Part shown: one piece after another, positions 22,112 through 33,655 of the stretch
How the letters are laid out: the number at the start of each line of letters is the position of its first letter
Numbering within the stretch: position 1 is the first letter of the stretch
Source of the DNA: Ditylenchus dipsaci
Taxonomy: Eukaryota > Nematoda > Chromadorea > Rhabditida > Anguinidae
Length of the DNA: 64,000 nt
Assembly (NCBI GenBank): GCA_004194705.1
Contig: SADC01000071.1
Span: forward strand, 1-64,000
Reading direction: 5' to 3'
Translations under genes and position numbers: made by a program
Notes under the pieces: model-generated
The model's input: only the letters and a program-made list of their open reading frames with translations
Database searches by the model: none
Told to the model about the DNA's origin: nothing

Positions 22112-22426
22112 TGTTCGAAAATCGCACTAGAAACATAAGAGAATGAAGTGAGAGTACAGAAAAAATATGGATGTCACAAATTTGATGGCTAATTAATTTT
22201 TAATTAATCTTAATTGGATAAAAAATATAGTCTTTTGAAAAGACATCCTATCCAAAATGAACAAAAATCCTCACTTCAAATGAAAAACAATCCTCACTCA
22301 GTGCAGATTGTAAGTCCGCACTCTAACATTCCTATTGTGAACACACAACAGTCGCCACTCTCACTGCGGATTGTGAGTCCGGAGTGAGGGTGGCGACTGC
22401 AGTCCACCATTGTGAACTAGGCATTA

Positions 22427-23430
22427 GAAAATACCGGAGTTGCTCTGAGTATTCGTATTCGCTCTGGGTATTCGCTACTAGGGTCAAAATTTGTATTCCA
22501 TTTATGTGTGAACTTTTAACACGGGCTAATGAAAATAGTTATGGCTCAGTGAAAGTAGGATAAGTCGTCCGATCTTGCAATGTCGAGCAAAGTTGGGCTC
22601 GACTAGTAGGCTCGACTACTACTACTCTATATTTTGAAAAAAATTTTACATGCAAACTAAAAACAATTCGATAACATTATTGACAAAATTAGGGTAGTCC
22701 GCGCCAATTCAAAATTTCCAAATTGCTGTGCTTATCAAGTTTCATGGTCATTTAACGAAAACCTACTTAGCGAAAAAATTATACAGAAACACAATATAAT
22801 TACTGGATAAGTTTTATAAGTAAAAATTTCAATTTCAATTTTTTTTGTGAAACCCATCAAGTAATTTTATTGTCTTTCTGTATAATTTTTTTTGCTAAGC
22901 AGGTTTTCGTTAAGCAGATTTTCACCTATCTGTATGGCTTTTTATTTTGGTTTACTTTTTTAAGACAGTTATTGAGCAACTTACAACTCAAAGTCAAGCC
23001 TATCGTCTTAGCTCCCGTCTCAGCGATAACTTGCCAGTAATAGCTGTTCAGAAAAAAAGACAATGACAAGAACATTATTTCAGATGTGTAGGGGTATGCG
23101 AGGCAAATTGTTTTGGTCAATTTTTGCGTTTTTCTTAAGATTTTCTGAAAGACATCTCTATTCTGATAACATTTCCGTATTCTCCGTGAAAAGTTGCCAA
23201 GTAATGTATTTATAGTTGAGTCGTTATCTAATCTCAGTCAAGAGAATAAAAATAAAATGGTCGAAAATTCTGCGAAACATGTAAGCACAACCCCCCTCTG
23301 TAATAACTCCCCCTATATGGACATCATATCTCAGCCTAGAGAAAATATTTTGCAAATCTGTTTTTTGCGTTTTTTATTTACCACGAGTTTTCCTGATTCC
23401 ACTTGTCAGATGTTGGTTGAGCACCGAAAA
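22427..23430. other. Gene-poor spacer
   Basis: AT-rich sequence with weak inverted repeats (for example 22740-22790 against 22880-22920, ttagcgaaaa words). No coding signal or clear element boundary recognised. Confidence 0.5.
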
Positions 23431-23439
23431 TCTTCTCCA

Positions 23440-24245
23440 AGCCTCCAAGCCCCTGCGCCCCCGAAAGGGGCGCAGGGGCTTGAGAGTTAGAGATGCGCGC
23501 ACTCACTTACCTTAGACATGATTCCGAGAAGTACTCTTGACCATAAAATGCATACAGAGTCTTTTTTTGCCACGGCCTAGTTGAAAAACATGGTAGGACA
23601 TCCGAAATAGTCAGAATTCACTTTTTTAACAATTTTGCCATGAAAGTGGTCCCTTTTATTCCCTCCCCTCCCAATACATCCCTAAATCCCTTAAAAAATG
23701 TTTTAGCGGGAATTAAAAAAAATATTTTTTTTGAATTTTCCTAAAATTTTTACCTTGGGGACCAAAGCAAATCGAAAATTTTTTTTTCGATTTTTCGGAA
23801 ATCAAAGTGTTTCCGTGCCTATTCAGAGCACGAGAATCAAAATGGGACCCTTTTAACTGAAGGGATAATCTCCTCCAGAACCGAAATGCTTTGATTTTAA
23901 GTCAAATATCTTCTGGGCACAAGTAATTAGAAATCAGCGTTAGAAATGCGCCTCTAAATAACACCTAAAAGACCTGGAAGATACCTTAACGTCATGGGTT
24001 GTACCGAGCTATCTATAAGGTTACCTTTACCGACCCTTCTTAGGTTAAGAAAATTGAAAATGTTTCTGGACTCCTGAGGATGTTAAGATGTTAAAGATGA
24101 ATTGGACCACAAAGGGTAGATCAGGACTATTAGGGATGATTAAGCACTCAAAAGGATAGTCAGGAGGGTCATATACCTTTTTACTAGATAAACATTTTTT
24201 GTTACGCAAGTCTAGTGCGCAGTGCGCCTTTTTTTGGCACCCCAA
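23440..24245. repeat. Dispersed repeat, copy 1 (empty-site copy)
   Basis: This 0.8-kb unit recurs in inverted orientation at 32115-33330, including the words ggataatctcctccagaacc, gacctggaagataccttaac and gagggtcatatacctt. This copy lacks the 866-bp insertion present at 32384-33249 and so preserves the pre-insertion junction (tctaacgctgatttctaatt when read on the minus strand). Confidence 0.75.
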
Positions 24246-26288
24246 ATCTTTTTTATTTTTGAAAATTTAGTCAAAATTTTTTTTAGCTTCAAAACGGCTA
24301 CAAGCACTGGACAAAATGACCCTTTTACTTCAAAAACAGTCAAAATGTCCTTTTTTTACCCAAATGTCCTTTTTTTTGAAATTTTTCATTCGAAGCCCTG
24401 TCTATCGATCTGGAATAATAGTTTTCGGGGATCGTGATGACACCATCATGTGTTCTCTTGCCGGCGTGTGTCTGCGCCGCACTTTTCCTTGTATTAGCAT
24501 ACTGGCAATGATAATCCAAAGGTTTAAAAATGCATAATTTATAAAATCTGATAATTGGGTTAATGCACAGCCTTGCGTGCTTTTTGGGCAATCTCATCCT
24601 CATTATTTTCTGTTTTTTCTTCTTCCATACGCACTTTAACAGCTGCCTAGTTTTCCTTACAAGGAAGTGGAAGCAAGAAAGAAACGATGTTTGGTTGCTG
24701 TTGTTTTCCACTACCTCACTCCGCACTCTCTTCCCGGTATGCGTATTTCTCATAATTGCTCACGTCTGCTTACTTTCTAGTAATTGCTTAGGGGAGGAGT
24801 AAGGGAAAAAGACAGGAAGAAAGAAGATACTTTAGACTTCAGAAACACACGACCATCCTTAACCAATGCAGACAATCAATCAGCTGACAGAGCAAGGGAA
24901 GAGAGAAAAGATACAAAGAGACCTGTTTGCCCAGCAACCAGCGAATGAAATAGTCGGCTGACTGACTGGTGAGTGGCTTAGCCAAATGGGAGCGGAGTGT
25001 TGGTGCAACACAGCACGGGCGGTGGGTAGTGCTGGTTAGACACCAATCTGGTTCTCTCCTCCTTTATTTGAAGAGACAGATGTCTTTTATCCTTCGCCAC
25101 CTGCATGACTAGTGTGTGCGCCTGCTGTTTGTCCTTCCCCACCCCACTAAATTGTCTGGTCTCGTGCTCATTTACGGAGGAACTGAAAATGCACTCCTCA
25201 CAGACTAGTGCCTCGTGAGTTTACTCCTTGTTTAGAAAGAAGTTTGATGTGTTCTTACTGGCTTTTTTACTGTCCTCTCCGCTCATACACCCACATTTTT
25301 GTTCTTCTAGTTTTTCTGCTTGGTGTTCACCAAGTGGTAGTACCACAGCCATAAAAACCTGCTTCCCCTTATGTGGCTACTATATGAGGGGTGTGTCTAA
25401 GTGTGTTGATGTTGTTGGACAACTTTTGAGCCGATTGACGACATTCTTGTTTTAGAGAAAATGGGTTTGAATTGATTTTTTCGATGACTTTTAGATTTGA
25501 TTTGTTCTAAAATTTGTATTCGTTTTCGAAAATATTTGAAAGTTTTTTTATTAATTAGTGCAAGAGTCTCTTCCAAGGAGGGGTGGTTGCGCCATATTCG
25601 AAGTTATGGAATGCAAAATGAAATATTTTAGACTGTCAAGGTAGTTATCTGAATAAGTGATGCATAATCAATTCGCAAAAAACTTAACACGCTTTTTACG
25701 ATGCAAAACCAGTTTATCGATTGATAATTGTTTGTAGATAGCGATACTGAGATAGCTACTTCAGGTCTATGAAATAAAGTTATTTGGAAATTTAGTTAGA
25801 TATTTCAGTGATGAGATGTTGTATTCGGTGGATTGTGATATAGTATTGTTATGCTTTTGACAGTGAGCTCTTTCTTATTTCGATATCTACTCATATGAAA
25901 ATTCACACTAACTTCTTCAAAATTGCGCATCAAACTTTTAAATTGATCAAATCAAATAATTGTTGGATCGGACTTTCGTATTCACTTTATTAATTGGCCT
26001 CTCTTTAATAAACGACCCTCTTTGAGGGCTTATATATTAGCGCAGAATCAATATGTTGCAAATCTGTTTTTTGCGTATTCCAATGAGCTTTTTTGGTTAA
26101 ACTTTTCAAATTTTTATTGAGCATCTAAAAATCTCAAGATGGACCGAATTTTTTTTACGTTTGAAAGATTGAAAAAACGGCCCAGATCGATCGATACAGT
26201 AAATACGGTATTTTGAATTACATTTAAAACGCCTTTTATTATATTTTTACTTTGACTTTTTATTTTTATTTATTAAGACGCACCACTA
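24246..26288. other. Two-kb region without recognised gene
   Basis: 24450-25460 is pyrimidine-rich and comparatively low in repeats. Several frames of 70-90 codons exist, but none shows a domain, a splice pattern or a match to a known family. 25970-26165 resembles the interior of the elements at 33656 and 39585. It could hold an unrecognised non-coding gene or promoter sequence. Confidence 0.35.
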
Positions 26289-26531
26289 CCGTATTACCTC
26301 TAATAAGAGCCACCCCCCCCTGATTCAAAATCGTGTTTTTGGCATTATGTTTTTGACCTACTTTTTGGTCACTCCTCTCAAGCAAGTTACGACTCATTTT
26401 GTAGCTCATCTCTCTCGCTACAAAATGAGTGGTAACTTGCTTTAGAGGAGTGACCGAAAAGTAGGTCAAAAACACAATGCCACAAACATGATTTTGAATC
26501 AGGGGGGGGGGCTCTTATTGAGGTAATACGG
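26289..26531. mobile_element. TA-flanked MITE (CCGTATTACCTC ends)
   Basis: TA lies on both sides (26287-26288, 26532-26533). Ends are CCGTATTACCTCTAATAAGA and the inverse CCGTATTACCTCAATAAGAG. It is palindromic with a C/G-run (ccccccctgattc) in each arm. It belongs to the CCGTATT group with 33656, 39585, 41473 and 48472. Confidence 0.8.
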
Positions 26532-27031
26532 TATATTTCAGATGAACATTACTAAGAGGGTCATCTCCCGTAAAATTTTGTCTTGCAAAAGATGCAAAAG
26601 AACTTCGAGAATAGTTAAAGTCTTTTTACAGAACGAAAAAGTTGTAATATAAATTCGCCGAGCTACGAGACCTCAAACACTTAGGCATCCGACTTCCTAC
26701 CTGCATTGTGAGCACCGTATTAAAATATAGGAAACTTTATATACGCATCGCCTAGGGTCGACGATGGGTGGTTGTATTCGCTACTGGCGCCGAATCTATC
26801 ATTTTACTTTCTGAGATTTAAATGACCGTAATTACCGTTTATTGAGGGAAAATGACGCCGAACATACCGTATTTATTCTAATTATGTCCTATGGGGCATA
26901 ATTTGAGTAAAAACGTAGATGCCATTTTACCGCTTTTCTCTTTGCCGCTTAGATTCCTTGATAAAAAAAATCCATCAGATACGAAAAAAGCGGCAAAATG
27001 CAGCTTTTTTCATATTTCGGGTTGGCATCCC

Positions 27032-27306
27032 GGTAAAACTTCGACTCGCTACAATTGTGACTCGCTACACTTTTTGCGACTCGCTACACTTTAACTTTTT
27101 TGTCTATTTCACCCAAAAACATGTACTACATGTTCCCCTATCCCTTGCAATGTGGAGTGTGCTGGTTTTGGCCGCGAAGAGGCCAACAATTGGTCTGGTA
27201 CAACAATCTGTACCCACATAACAATAGAAAATTCAATCTGTAGCGAGTCGCAATTGTAGCGAGTCGCAGTAGCGAGTCACAATTTGTAGCGAGTCGCAGG
27301 TCGTCC
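27032..27306. mobile_element. Short MULE-like MITE, GACTCGCTAC arrays
   Basis: An 8-bp TSD, GGCATCCC, lies at 27024-27031 and 27307-27314. The tips GGTAAAACTTCGACTCGC and inverse GGACGACCTGCGACTCGC are imperfect. Three inverted units per side carry tgactcgctaca. Only about 130 bp of unique sequence lies between. It lies about 400 bp upstream of the second UBE2R gene. Confidence 0.7.
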
Positions 27307-27314
27307 GGCATCCC

Positions 27315-27698
27315 TGACGGTAAATGTTATGCAAAATAAAATTTTGAAAAATTATCATTTTGGCGAGAAAAAGTCTCTTTGAAAATTTCACTGCTTGTAT
27401 AATACAAGTTGTATTGTATTAGTTACTGTGCTCTCGAGCAAATTTGAGTAATGCGTGTATATGCGGATTTCGTATGTGCGTTAGATATCTGCTTGACTAA
27501 TTTTTGTTTTTAGCTATCGTCTTTCGAGAAAATTTCTGCGCTTCCTCATTTGTTACGGGTTCAACTTTATTGTGATTCATTGAATAGCAATCGGACAAAT
27601 AAAGATGGTTGATTTTTAAATTTATTTCTAAAGCAGCTAATGATAATTTTATTTTGTAGTCATCTTCGTTGCATCATCAGCATCAGGGATCCTCTAGC
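27315..27698. other. Upstream region of the second UBE2R gene
   Basis: AT-rich, no coding signal. A possible splice acceptor (ttttattttgtag) ends at 27658, so an untranslated or additional first exon upstream is possible. No TATA or other motif could be assigned. Confidence 0.35.
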
Positions 27699-29034
27699 AT
27701 GGCTTCTTCGAGTTCATCTTCCTCTTCCGCCATCCGAGCTTTGCAAATGGAATTGAAAAGTCTGCAGGCGTCTCCAGTCGAAGGCTTCACTGTTACTTGT
27801 GATGATGAGAATATCTTCAAGTGGACTGTAGCCATCTTCGGACCGCCGGGCACTATCTATCAGGTTGGTTTTTCATTGGAGCAGCAAATGACACCAATTA
27901 TCTCATTTTAGGGGGATATTTCAAAGCGCAGCTCAAGTTCCCAAACAATTATCCGTATTCGCCTCCAACCATGCGCTTTTTATCCAAAGTCTGGCATCCC
28001 AATGTCTATGAGGTAATTTGCATTGTTTTGTCATTCCTCACCAATACTGGGCGTATGCCCTTTTCCAGAATGGAGATCTCTGCGTCAGTATTCTGCACCC
28101 TCCAGTCGGTCAGTCATCAATTTTCGACGGTGCCATGTGTGATATATTTTCTTGTATTTAGATGACCCTCATAGTGGAGAGATGCCTTGTGAGAGATGGA
28201 ACCCTACGCAGAGCGTGCGCACCGTGCTGCTCTCAGTTATTTCTTTGTTGAATGAGCCAAACACTTCTTCTCCAGCCAATGTGGATGCTTCAGTGAGCTA
28301 CCGTAAGTGGAAGGATTCAAACGGGACGGAGGGGGACTATGCCGCCATCGTGAAGTCAGTTCTCCTATCTCTTTTTCACGGAAATTTTAATGTTTTAATA
28401 TTTAGGAGACAGATTGATGCGTCAAAGCTTGAAGCGAAAAAAGATGGCGTGAAGGTTCCGGAGACGTTGGAAGAATACTGCATTAAAAACGTGAAGCATT
28501 GTGAGGATTCTAACGATGTCATTGATTTGGATGAAGGTAGGTATTTCCATTTTACTTCACGGTTTGGGAATAAACCATTTCTTACAGATTACTACGGCTA
28601 CAGCGACGAGTCTGGTATGTCACTTTTCAATTTTTAGGATACAACTGAAACATCTTCGCAGGTCATATCCGCTCGAATAGCTCTTTTAAGATTAATTGAG
28701 CAATACCTAGACGTTTTTGAAATTAATTTAAAGATCCCCAATTATTAGCGGACGTTTGCTGCTGATTTCACGCAGTTATAGTAGAAATTAAATTACTTGA
28801 AAGTCTGTAGGCATCTGACGATAATATTTTGTGTTGTGAATTGACGTGATTTTGTCTGGTTACTATTATCTATATTCAACATTTTGTAGATGAAGAAGGC
28901 GATTATGACGAGAATGATGAGGCTGAAGACAGTGGCGAGGTGAAAGCTAGTGTGTCTCAATGGCTAAGGTGTTTCAAGAATATGTCGCTCTTTTTCTTCA
29001 GTACATTTTTGTTCACCTGTGTGCTTATCATTGA
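27699..29034 (+). CDS. Cdc34/UBE2R-type ubiquitin-conjugating enzyme E2
   Basis: The canonical copy, partner of SCF-type ligases. Predicted exons: 27699-27867, 27912-28012, 28069-28108, 28162-28354, 28406-28536, 28588-28614, 28890-28939, 29002-29034. The E2 core shows FGPPGTIYQ, SPPTMRFLSKVWHPNVYE, the catalytic Cys in NGDLCVSILHPPV, and the Cdc34 acidic-loop insertion DDPHSGEMPCERWNP. It ends in the family's acidic tail (SDESDEEGDYDENDEAEDSG). The end is uncertain: splicing at 28939/29002 gives a short tail ending VHLCAYH, whereas reading on to 29065 adds a hydrophobic stretch MSLFFFSTFLFTCVLIIEPG. Exon 1 is almost identical to that of the 7.2-kb copy. Confidence 0.85.
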
Positions 29035-29050
29035 ACCGGGGTCGTTGAAA

Positions 29051-29056
29051 AATAAA
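29051..29056 (+). promoter_or_regulatory. Polyadenylation signal AATAAA
   Basis: It follows the last UBE2R exon. A second AATAAA lies at 29114-29119. Confidence 0.45.
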
Positions 29057-29425
29057 TCATCTTGACATTTGTTGTAAATACTTTTTTGTCGTCTTTTCTT
29101 CAAAATTTACCTGAATAAATGTGTGAAAGTTTTTTTTCGTTACCTGAGAATAATAATGTCACGTTTACAATGGTTGGTTCCGGAGTAAATGGGCACTTAG
29201 TTAATTTTTTTCATTCCATAACTGCCTTGGTCCTGCCTCGTGTTTTGCAAATTTTTTAACTCGAATCGGCAGCGTAAGTTGAGACGGACTAGGTGTCCAA
29301 TCAGTAGAAATTTCATATTTAATTGTCTATTTGTTCAGAAAAAGATTGTTTGCATAATAAATTTGAGACATTAAGTCAGTTATTGAATGGAAAAAATAGG
29401 CGCACTAGTTTTTTTAAGAAAAGCG

Positions 29426-29714
29426 ATGAGTAAGCGACAAACACCCAGCGAATTTCTAAAGCAGATTGTGGGAAAGCCGGTAGTTGTCAAATTAAACTCT
29501 GGAGTTGATTATCGTGGTATTCTCTCGTGCCTTGATGGATTCATGAATATTGGTTAGTGGCAACAATTTTTTCTTTTAATACAGATGAATCCACCCAGAC
29601 ATTTTAGCGTTGGAACAAACGGAGGAGTACCATGGTGGCCAGTTGAAGCAGAAGTATGGCGATGCATTCATCCGAGGGAATAACGTCTTATACATCAGCA
29701 CTCAGAAACGATAA
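29426..29714 (+). CDS. LSM6: U6 snRNA-associated Sm-like protein LSm6
   Basis: A subunit of the LSm1-7 (mRNA decay) and LSm2-8 (U6 snRNA) rings. Exons 29426-29552 and 29608-29714, joined across a 55-bp intron, give 77 residues; the family is about 80. The Sm1 motif is seen as PVVVKLNSGVDYRGILSCLD and GFMNI. After the intron come ALEQTEEYHGGQLKQKYG and the Sm2 motif FIRGNNVLYIS, ending TQKR. No disruption. It lies about 360-390 bp downstream of the UBE2R gene on the same strand, so an operon is possible, though no spliced-leader evidence can be read from genomic sequence. Confidence 0.95.
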
Positions 29715-29835
29715 TCTTGCCGAATTGGTCGATCTCAATACCTCTATTATTATTTATACACTTGCTATTCGTTGTCATTGACCGTCGGGTTGGAGTGTTG
29801 TTGTTGGATAAATTCATGTTATCATTTGTGTTTTT

Positions 29836-29841
29836 AATAAA
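29836..29841 (+). promoter_or_regulatory. Polyadenylation signal AATAAA of LSM6
   Basis: About 120 bp downstream of the LSM6 stop, followed by a T-rich stretch. Another AATAAA occurs near 29966. Confidence 0.5.
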
Positions 29842-30074
29842 TTACTGTTTGTGACCCCTTTCTGGTCTGTCAGTTTCCATGATGTGTTATAGTACTACAT
29901 GTTTTCGTGCGCTAAACGGCTTCTATATCGTGGCGTGAGCTGCCCAAATGCTCAGCATATGAAAATAAAGATTGGTCTTAACGATTTGGAAACTTTTGGA
30001 AGTGTGAATTGATGAAGTTTTATTAAAATATTTCTGAAACATATAATTCTGGGGCAGTGTTTTATTTCAGACTA

Positions 30075-30170
30075 GACTGACGAATCAGAATTTAAAAAAT
30101 ACCTCAAATTTGTGTTTTAAAAAATTTAAGTGAAAAAAGTGTCGGACCCTAGGCGAGAACAAACTTTTGG
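30075..30170. mobile_element. Fragment of the pogo-like MITE family
   Basis: Words gactgacgaatcag and aagtgtcggaccc match the right arm of 30854-31280. No terminal tip is present. Confidence 0.6.
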
Positions 30171-30427
30171 GTGTACACCAAAGCGTGGCCTAACTGTACT
30201 CGTTTCAAATACTTTTAAATTTTATTGTAAGTTAGGTTAAAAAATACTTAGTTTGACAATCGAAAAGTTTTTTATAATTTACTCAGAGAGCCTCTTGAAC
30301 CCTTTCTTTCGTATCCTGATCCATATGAGGCTGTTATTAGAGGATCTAAAATATTTTCTTACACTTTTTAAATTAGATCATGATAAATTCACCAATTTGC
30401 CCTGCCATAATTAGTGACTGTCTTCTA

Positions 30428-30685
30428 TCAGCCAAGCGTTTGCTGGAAATTACGTATCGAATCGATCTGACCACCAAATAAATTGTGTAAAATATTCCAA
30501 TGCTCAAGAAAATCATCAGCAACATGAGGAAAACCAGTCTCAAAGCTGTTGAAGGCTCTTGCTAAATAAGTTATGATGTAGTTCATAATTACAATGTCAC
30601 AAACTTGTTTGTTCCTGCCGATTGTTTTTGTTTCTGGTTTTGGAACCGAATTTTGATCATCGTGTTGTATAACACTCGGTTGCAC
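30428..30685 (-). CDS. Unrecognised reading frame
   Basis: An 85-codon minus-strand frame with a balanced amino-acid composition (AFNSFETGFPHVADDFLEHW). It is preceded by a plausible acceptor (gtaagcag) and lies outside obvious repeats. No family was recognised and no second exon was found. It may be an exon of a host gene or a decayed transposon fragment. Confidence 0.25.
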   Translation of the reverse strand: MQPSVIQHDDQNSVPKPETKTIGRNKQVCDIVIMNYIITYLARAFNSFETGFPHVADDFLEHWNILHNLFGGQIDSIRNFQQTLG

Positions 30686-30853
30686 AATACTGCTTACACC
30701 AAATACCTTAAATTGTGAAACTGGTAACCTAGTAAGATTAACACGAATTATATGTGTTTCTCAAAATGCAGAGCGTGACCAGAGCTATCTACTGCACATA
30801 AATTTGTTGCAGAGTGATTTTAATTTCACAGAAAACTTTCGATTTTTCTTCTA

Positions 30854-31280
30854 CAGTCGACTCTCGATATAAGATACCCCCTCAAGTTCGTTCCCACCTT
30901 GGGTCCGACACTTTTTTCAACCTCATTTCTGAAATGTTTTGCCGAATTTTATTCGTCAGTATAGTCGGAAATATCGCAAGGATTTAGATTTTTCCGATCG
31001 TTTCTGAAAAAGCTGAAATTTTTGCCAGTAAGACCCGCGGCTCTCGATATAAGATACCCTAAATCTTGAAAAGTGGTATCTTATATCGAGAGCCGCGGGT
31101 CTTAATGGCAAAAGTTTCAGCTTTTTCAGAAACGATCGGAAAAATCTAAATCCTTGCGATATTTTCGACTAGACTGACGAATCAAATTCGGCAAAACATT
31201 TTAGAAATGAGGTTGAAAAAAGTGTCGGACCCAAGGTGGGAACGAACTTGAGGGGCGTATCTTATATCGAGAGTCGACTG
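30854..31280. mobile_element. pogo/mariner-like MITE, complete
   Basis: TA flanks both ends (30852-30853, 31281-31282). Perfect tips CAGTCGACTCTCGATATAAG. The entire 427 bp is palindromic, with the centre near 31060 (taaatcttgaaaagtgg). It serves as the reference for the truncated copies at 4604 and 9424. Confidence 0.9.
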
Positions 31281-31476
31281 TATAAGTCAGTTTTCGAAAA
31301 TTCTTCCACCGGAGACAACAAAATTCAAATATGTCGCAAAATTGAATTTTAGAAAACTGGCTTACAGAAGGGAAATCATAACTTCTTTATTAAATTATAA
31401 TCACTCTGCCACAAATTTATGTGAAATAGATAGCTCTGATCACGCCCTGCATTTTTAGATTTACAGGCCCATGTAA

Positions 31477-31947
31477 CAGTGTTTTCAAAAGTCAAGGTCA
31501 AGTTCAAGGTCAAGGTAAAACTTGACTTTAAAACTTCATGTTCGTTTTTCTCGATTTTTAGTAAGGAAAATGGGTCTGAATTTTTTTTCCTATCCCTTAA
31601 AGTCAAGATTTTGCGCTGAACAAAACGTACTTTTCAGAATAACGATATAATTTTTGCACGATGAGATATAGTCTAAAGTCAAGGTAAAATCACCTTGATT
31701 TTAGCGAAAGTCAAGGTCAAGGTAAAATCAAGGTGATTTTACCTTGACTTTAGACTATATCTCATCGTGCAAAAATTATATCGTTATTCTGAAAAGTACG
31801 TTTTGTTCAGCGCAAAATCTTGACTTTAGGGGATAGGAAAAAAAATTCAGACCCATTTCCTTACTAAAAATCGAGAAAAACGTCCTTGAAGTTTTAAAGT
31901 CAAGTTTTACCTTGACCTTGAACTTGACCTTGACTTTGAAAACACTG
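31477..31947. mobile_element. hAT-like foldback MITE (CAGTGTTTTC ends)
   Basis: An exact 8-bp TSD, CCATGTAA, lies at 31469-31476 and 31948-31955. Ends are CAGTGTTTTCAAAAGTCAAGG and the inverse lacking one A. Subterminal repeats of aaggtcaaggt lie on both sides. Fully palindromic; no coding capacity. Confidence 0.85.
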
Positions 31948-32114
31948 CCATGTAATACGTGAATTTCAGCAAATACCACTCATTTCTAGGTCTGGAAATA
32001 TACCAAAATCACGTATTTTCAAATGCTGTTTACCCGTTCGATTCCCGGTTACGCGACATTTGTGCGCACGACATATGTGCACCGACATTTGCGCACTACA
32101 CTTGCGCAACAAAA

Positions 32115-33334
32115 AATGTTTATCTAGTAAAAAGGTATATGACCCTCGTGGACTATCCTTTTGAGTGCTTAATCATCCCTAATAGTCCTGATGCACCCTT
32201 TGTGGTTCAATTCATCTTTAACATCTTAACATCCTCAGGAGTCCAGAAACATTTTCAATTTTCTTAACCTAAGAAGGGTTGGTAAAGGTAACCTTATAGA
32301 TAGCTCGGGTACAACCCATGACGTTAAGGTATCTTCCAGGTCTTTTAGGTGTTATTTAGAGGCGCATTCCTAACGCTGATTTCGGCTTGAGTTCAGAATC
32401 CCCCACGGGGACTGATCAGGTGGAGGAGACAACTTCATATTCGTTTTTTGTCGACCCCGATTTCATGAGAAAGCCGCGCGTTTTTTTGGTTCTGAGAAAA
32501 AATTTTTTTTTCGAACCACAGGGGGTATCATGGTTTTTTAGTCAAAATTTGAAAAATTTAAATTGGCCCCTTTTGAATTTTAAAGGGAATAAGGGCTGTA
32601 TAAGGAGGGGAAGGGAATGAAAGGGGGCCACTAATCACACAGGGCCCACTAACAAGAAGATGTTGAACATATTTTTGAATACTGGGGTCTACCGCATTAA
32701 TAAACTCTGGTATGTATGCTTTTTCATGCATCCAGAGTCACTTTCGAGTGATTTGTGTCTAAGGTATGCGGGTGTGCGCATCTCAACTCCAAGCCCCTGC
32801 GCCCCGAAGGGGGCGCAGGGGGCTTGAGAGTTAGAGATGCGCGCACACACTTACCTTAGACATGATTCCGAGAAGTACTCTTGACCATAAAATGCACATA
32901 GAGTCTTTTTTTGCCACGGCCCAGTTGAAAAACATCGTGAGGCAGGCAAAGAATTCAAAAATTTTGAATTTTTAACGTTCTGCCATAAAAGTGGCCCCTT
33001 TATTTCCTTCCCCTCCAAATTGGGAGTCCCAATACAGCCCTTATTCCCTTTCAAATTCAAAAGGCGCCAATTTAAATTTTTCAAATTTTGACTAAAAACC
33101 ATGATACCCCCCCTGTGGTTCGAAAATTTTTTTTTCTCAGAACCAAAAAAACGCGCGGCTTTCTCATAAAATCGGGGTCGAGAAACACGAATATGAAGTT
33201 ACCTCCCCACCTGATCAGTCCCCGTGGGGGGGGATTCGTCACTGCAACCCTGATTTCTAATTACTTGTGCCCAGAAGATCTTTGACCTAAAATCAAATCA
33301 TTTTGGTTCTGGAGGAGATTATCCCTTCAATTAA
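32115..33334. repeat. Dispersed repeat, copy 2 (interrupted)
   Basis: Inverted relative to 23440-24245. The same order of words is found, but the sequence is split by the 866-bp insertion at 32384-33249. Confidence 0.75.
32384..33249. mobile_element. hAT-like foldback element with empty-site proof
   Basis: An exact 8-bp TSD, CTGATTTC, lies at 32376-32383 and 33250-33257. Ends are GGCTTGAGTTCAGAATCCCCC-like and, inverted, GGTTGCAGTGACGAATCCCC. The paralogous copy near 23930 has a single CTGATTTC at the same place, showing the unoccupied site. The interior includes the dispersed palindrome with GCGCAGGGGG. It belongs to the GG-ended group. Confidence 0.85.
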
Positions 33335-33563
33335 AGGGGCATGCCCACGCTAATAAGAGTTGGTGCCCGGGAATTCAAAATTTTTTCCTAATCATTAAAC
33401 TTACGGATTTTTCAACTTCGTTTCTAACAAAACAAGGCCTAGAATTTAATTTTAGGTGTGGTTTTGTCAGAAACCATGCTGAAAAATCCGTACAGAAGTC
33501 CAATGATAAGAAAAATATTCTGAATTCCCGGGCACCACCTCTTATTAGCGTGGGTATGCCCCT
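33335..33563. mobile_element. piggyBac-like MITE (AGGGGCATGCCCACGC ends)
   Basis: TTAA lies on both sides (33331-33334, 33564-33567). Inverted ends are AGGGGCATGCCCACGCTAAT and AGGGGCATACCCACGCTAAT. A 229-bp palindrome. The TTAA target is specific to the piggyBac superfamily. Confidence 0.8.
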
Positions 33564-33655
33564 TTAAACACTTGTCCTAGTGCTTGGACTCAAGTTGGTG
33601 AAATCACCCTTTTAGTTTTTTTCCAAATATCTTAGCTCACTTATCTGAGTAGGGT

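Larger units (their letters stand above)
17709..22423 (-). mobile_element. PIF/Harbinger element with both genes
   Basis: The 3-bp TSD TTA (17706-17708, 22424-22426) and TIR tips TGCGTTGTTCACAAT and TGCCTAGTTCACAAT are the PIF/Harbinger signature. Subterminal inverted repeats rich in ACTGCAGTCGCCAC extend about 200 bp on each side. It encodes a DDE transposase (18770-20234) and a MADF protein (21377-22111), both on the minus strand, as is usual for the superfamily. A hAT-like MITE sits between the two genes. Confidence 0.9.

Noticed and set aside
24340..24802. Reading frames of 70-137 codons on both strands
   Set aside because: Overlapping on both strands, no domain or conserved splice pattern; composition is low-complexity basic or hydrophobic.
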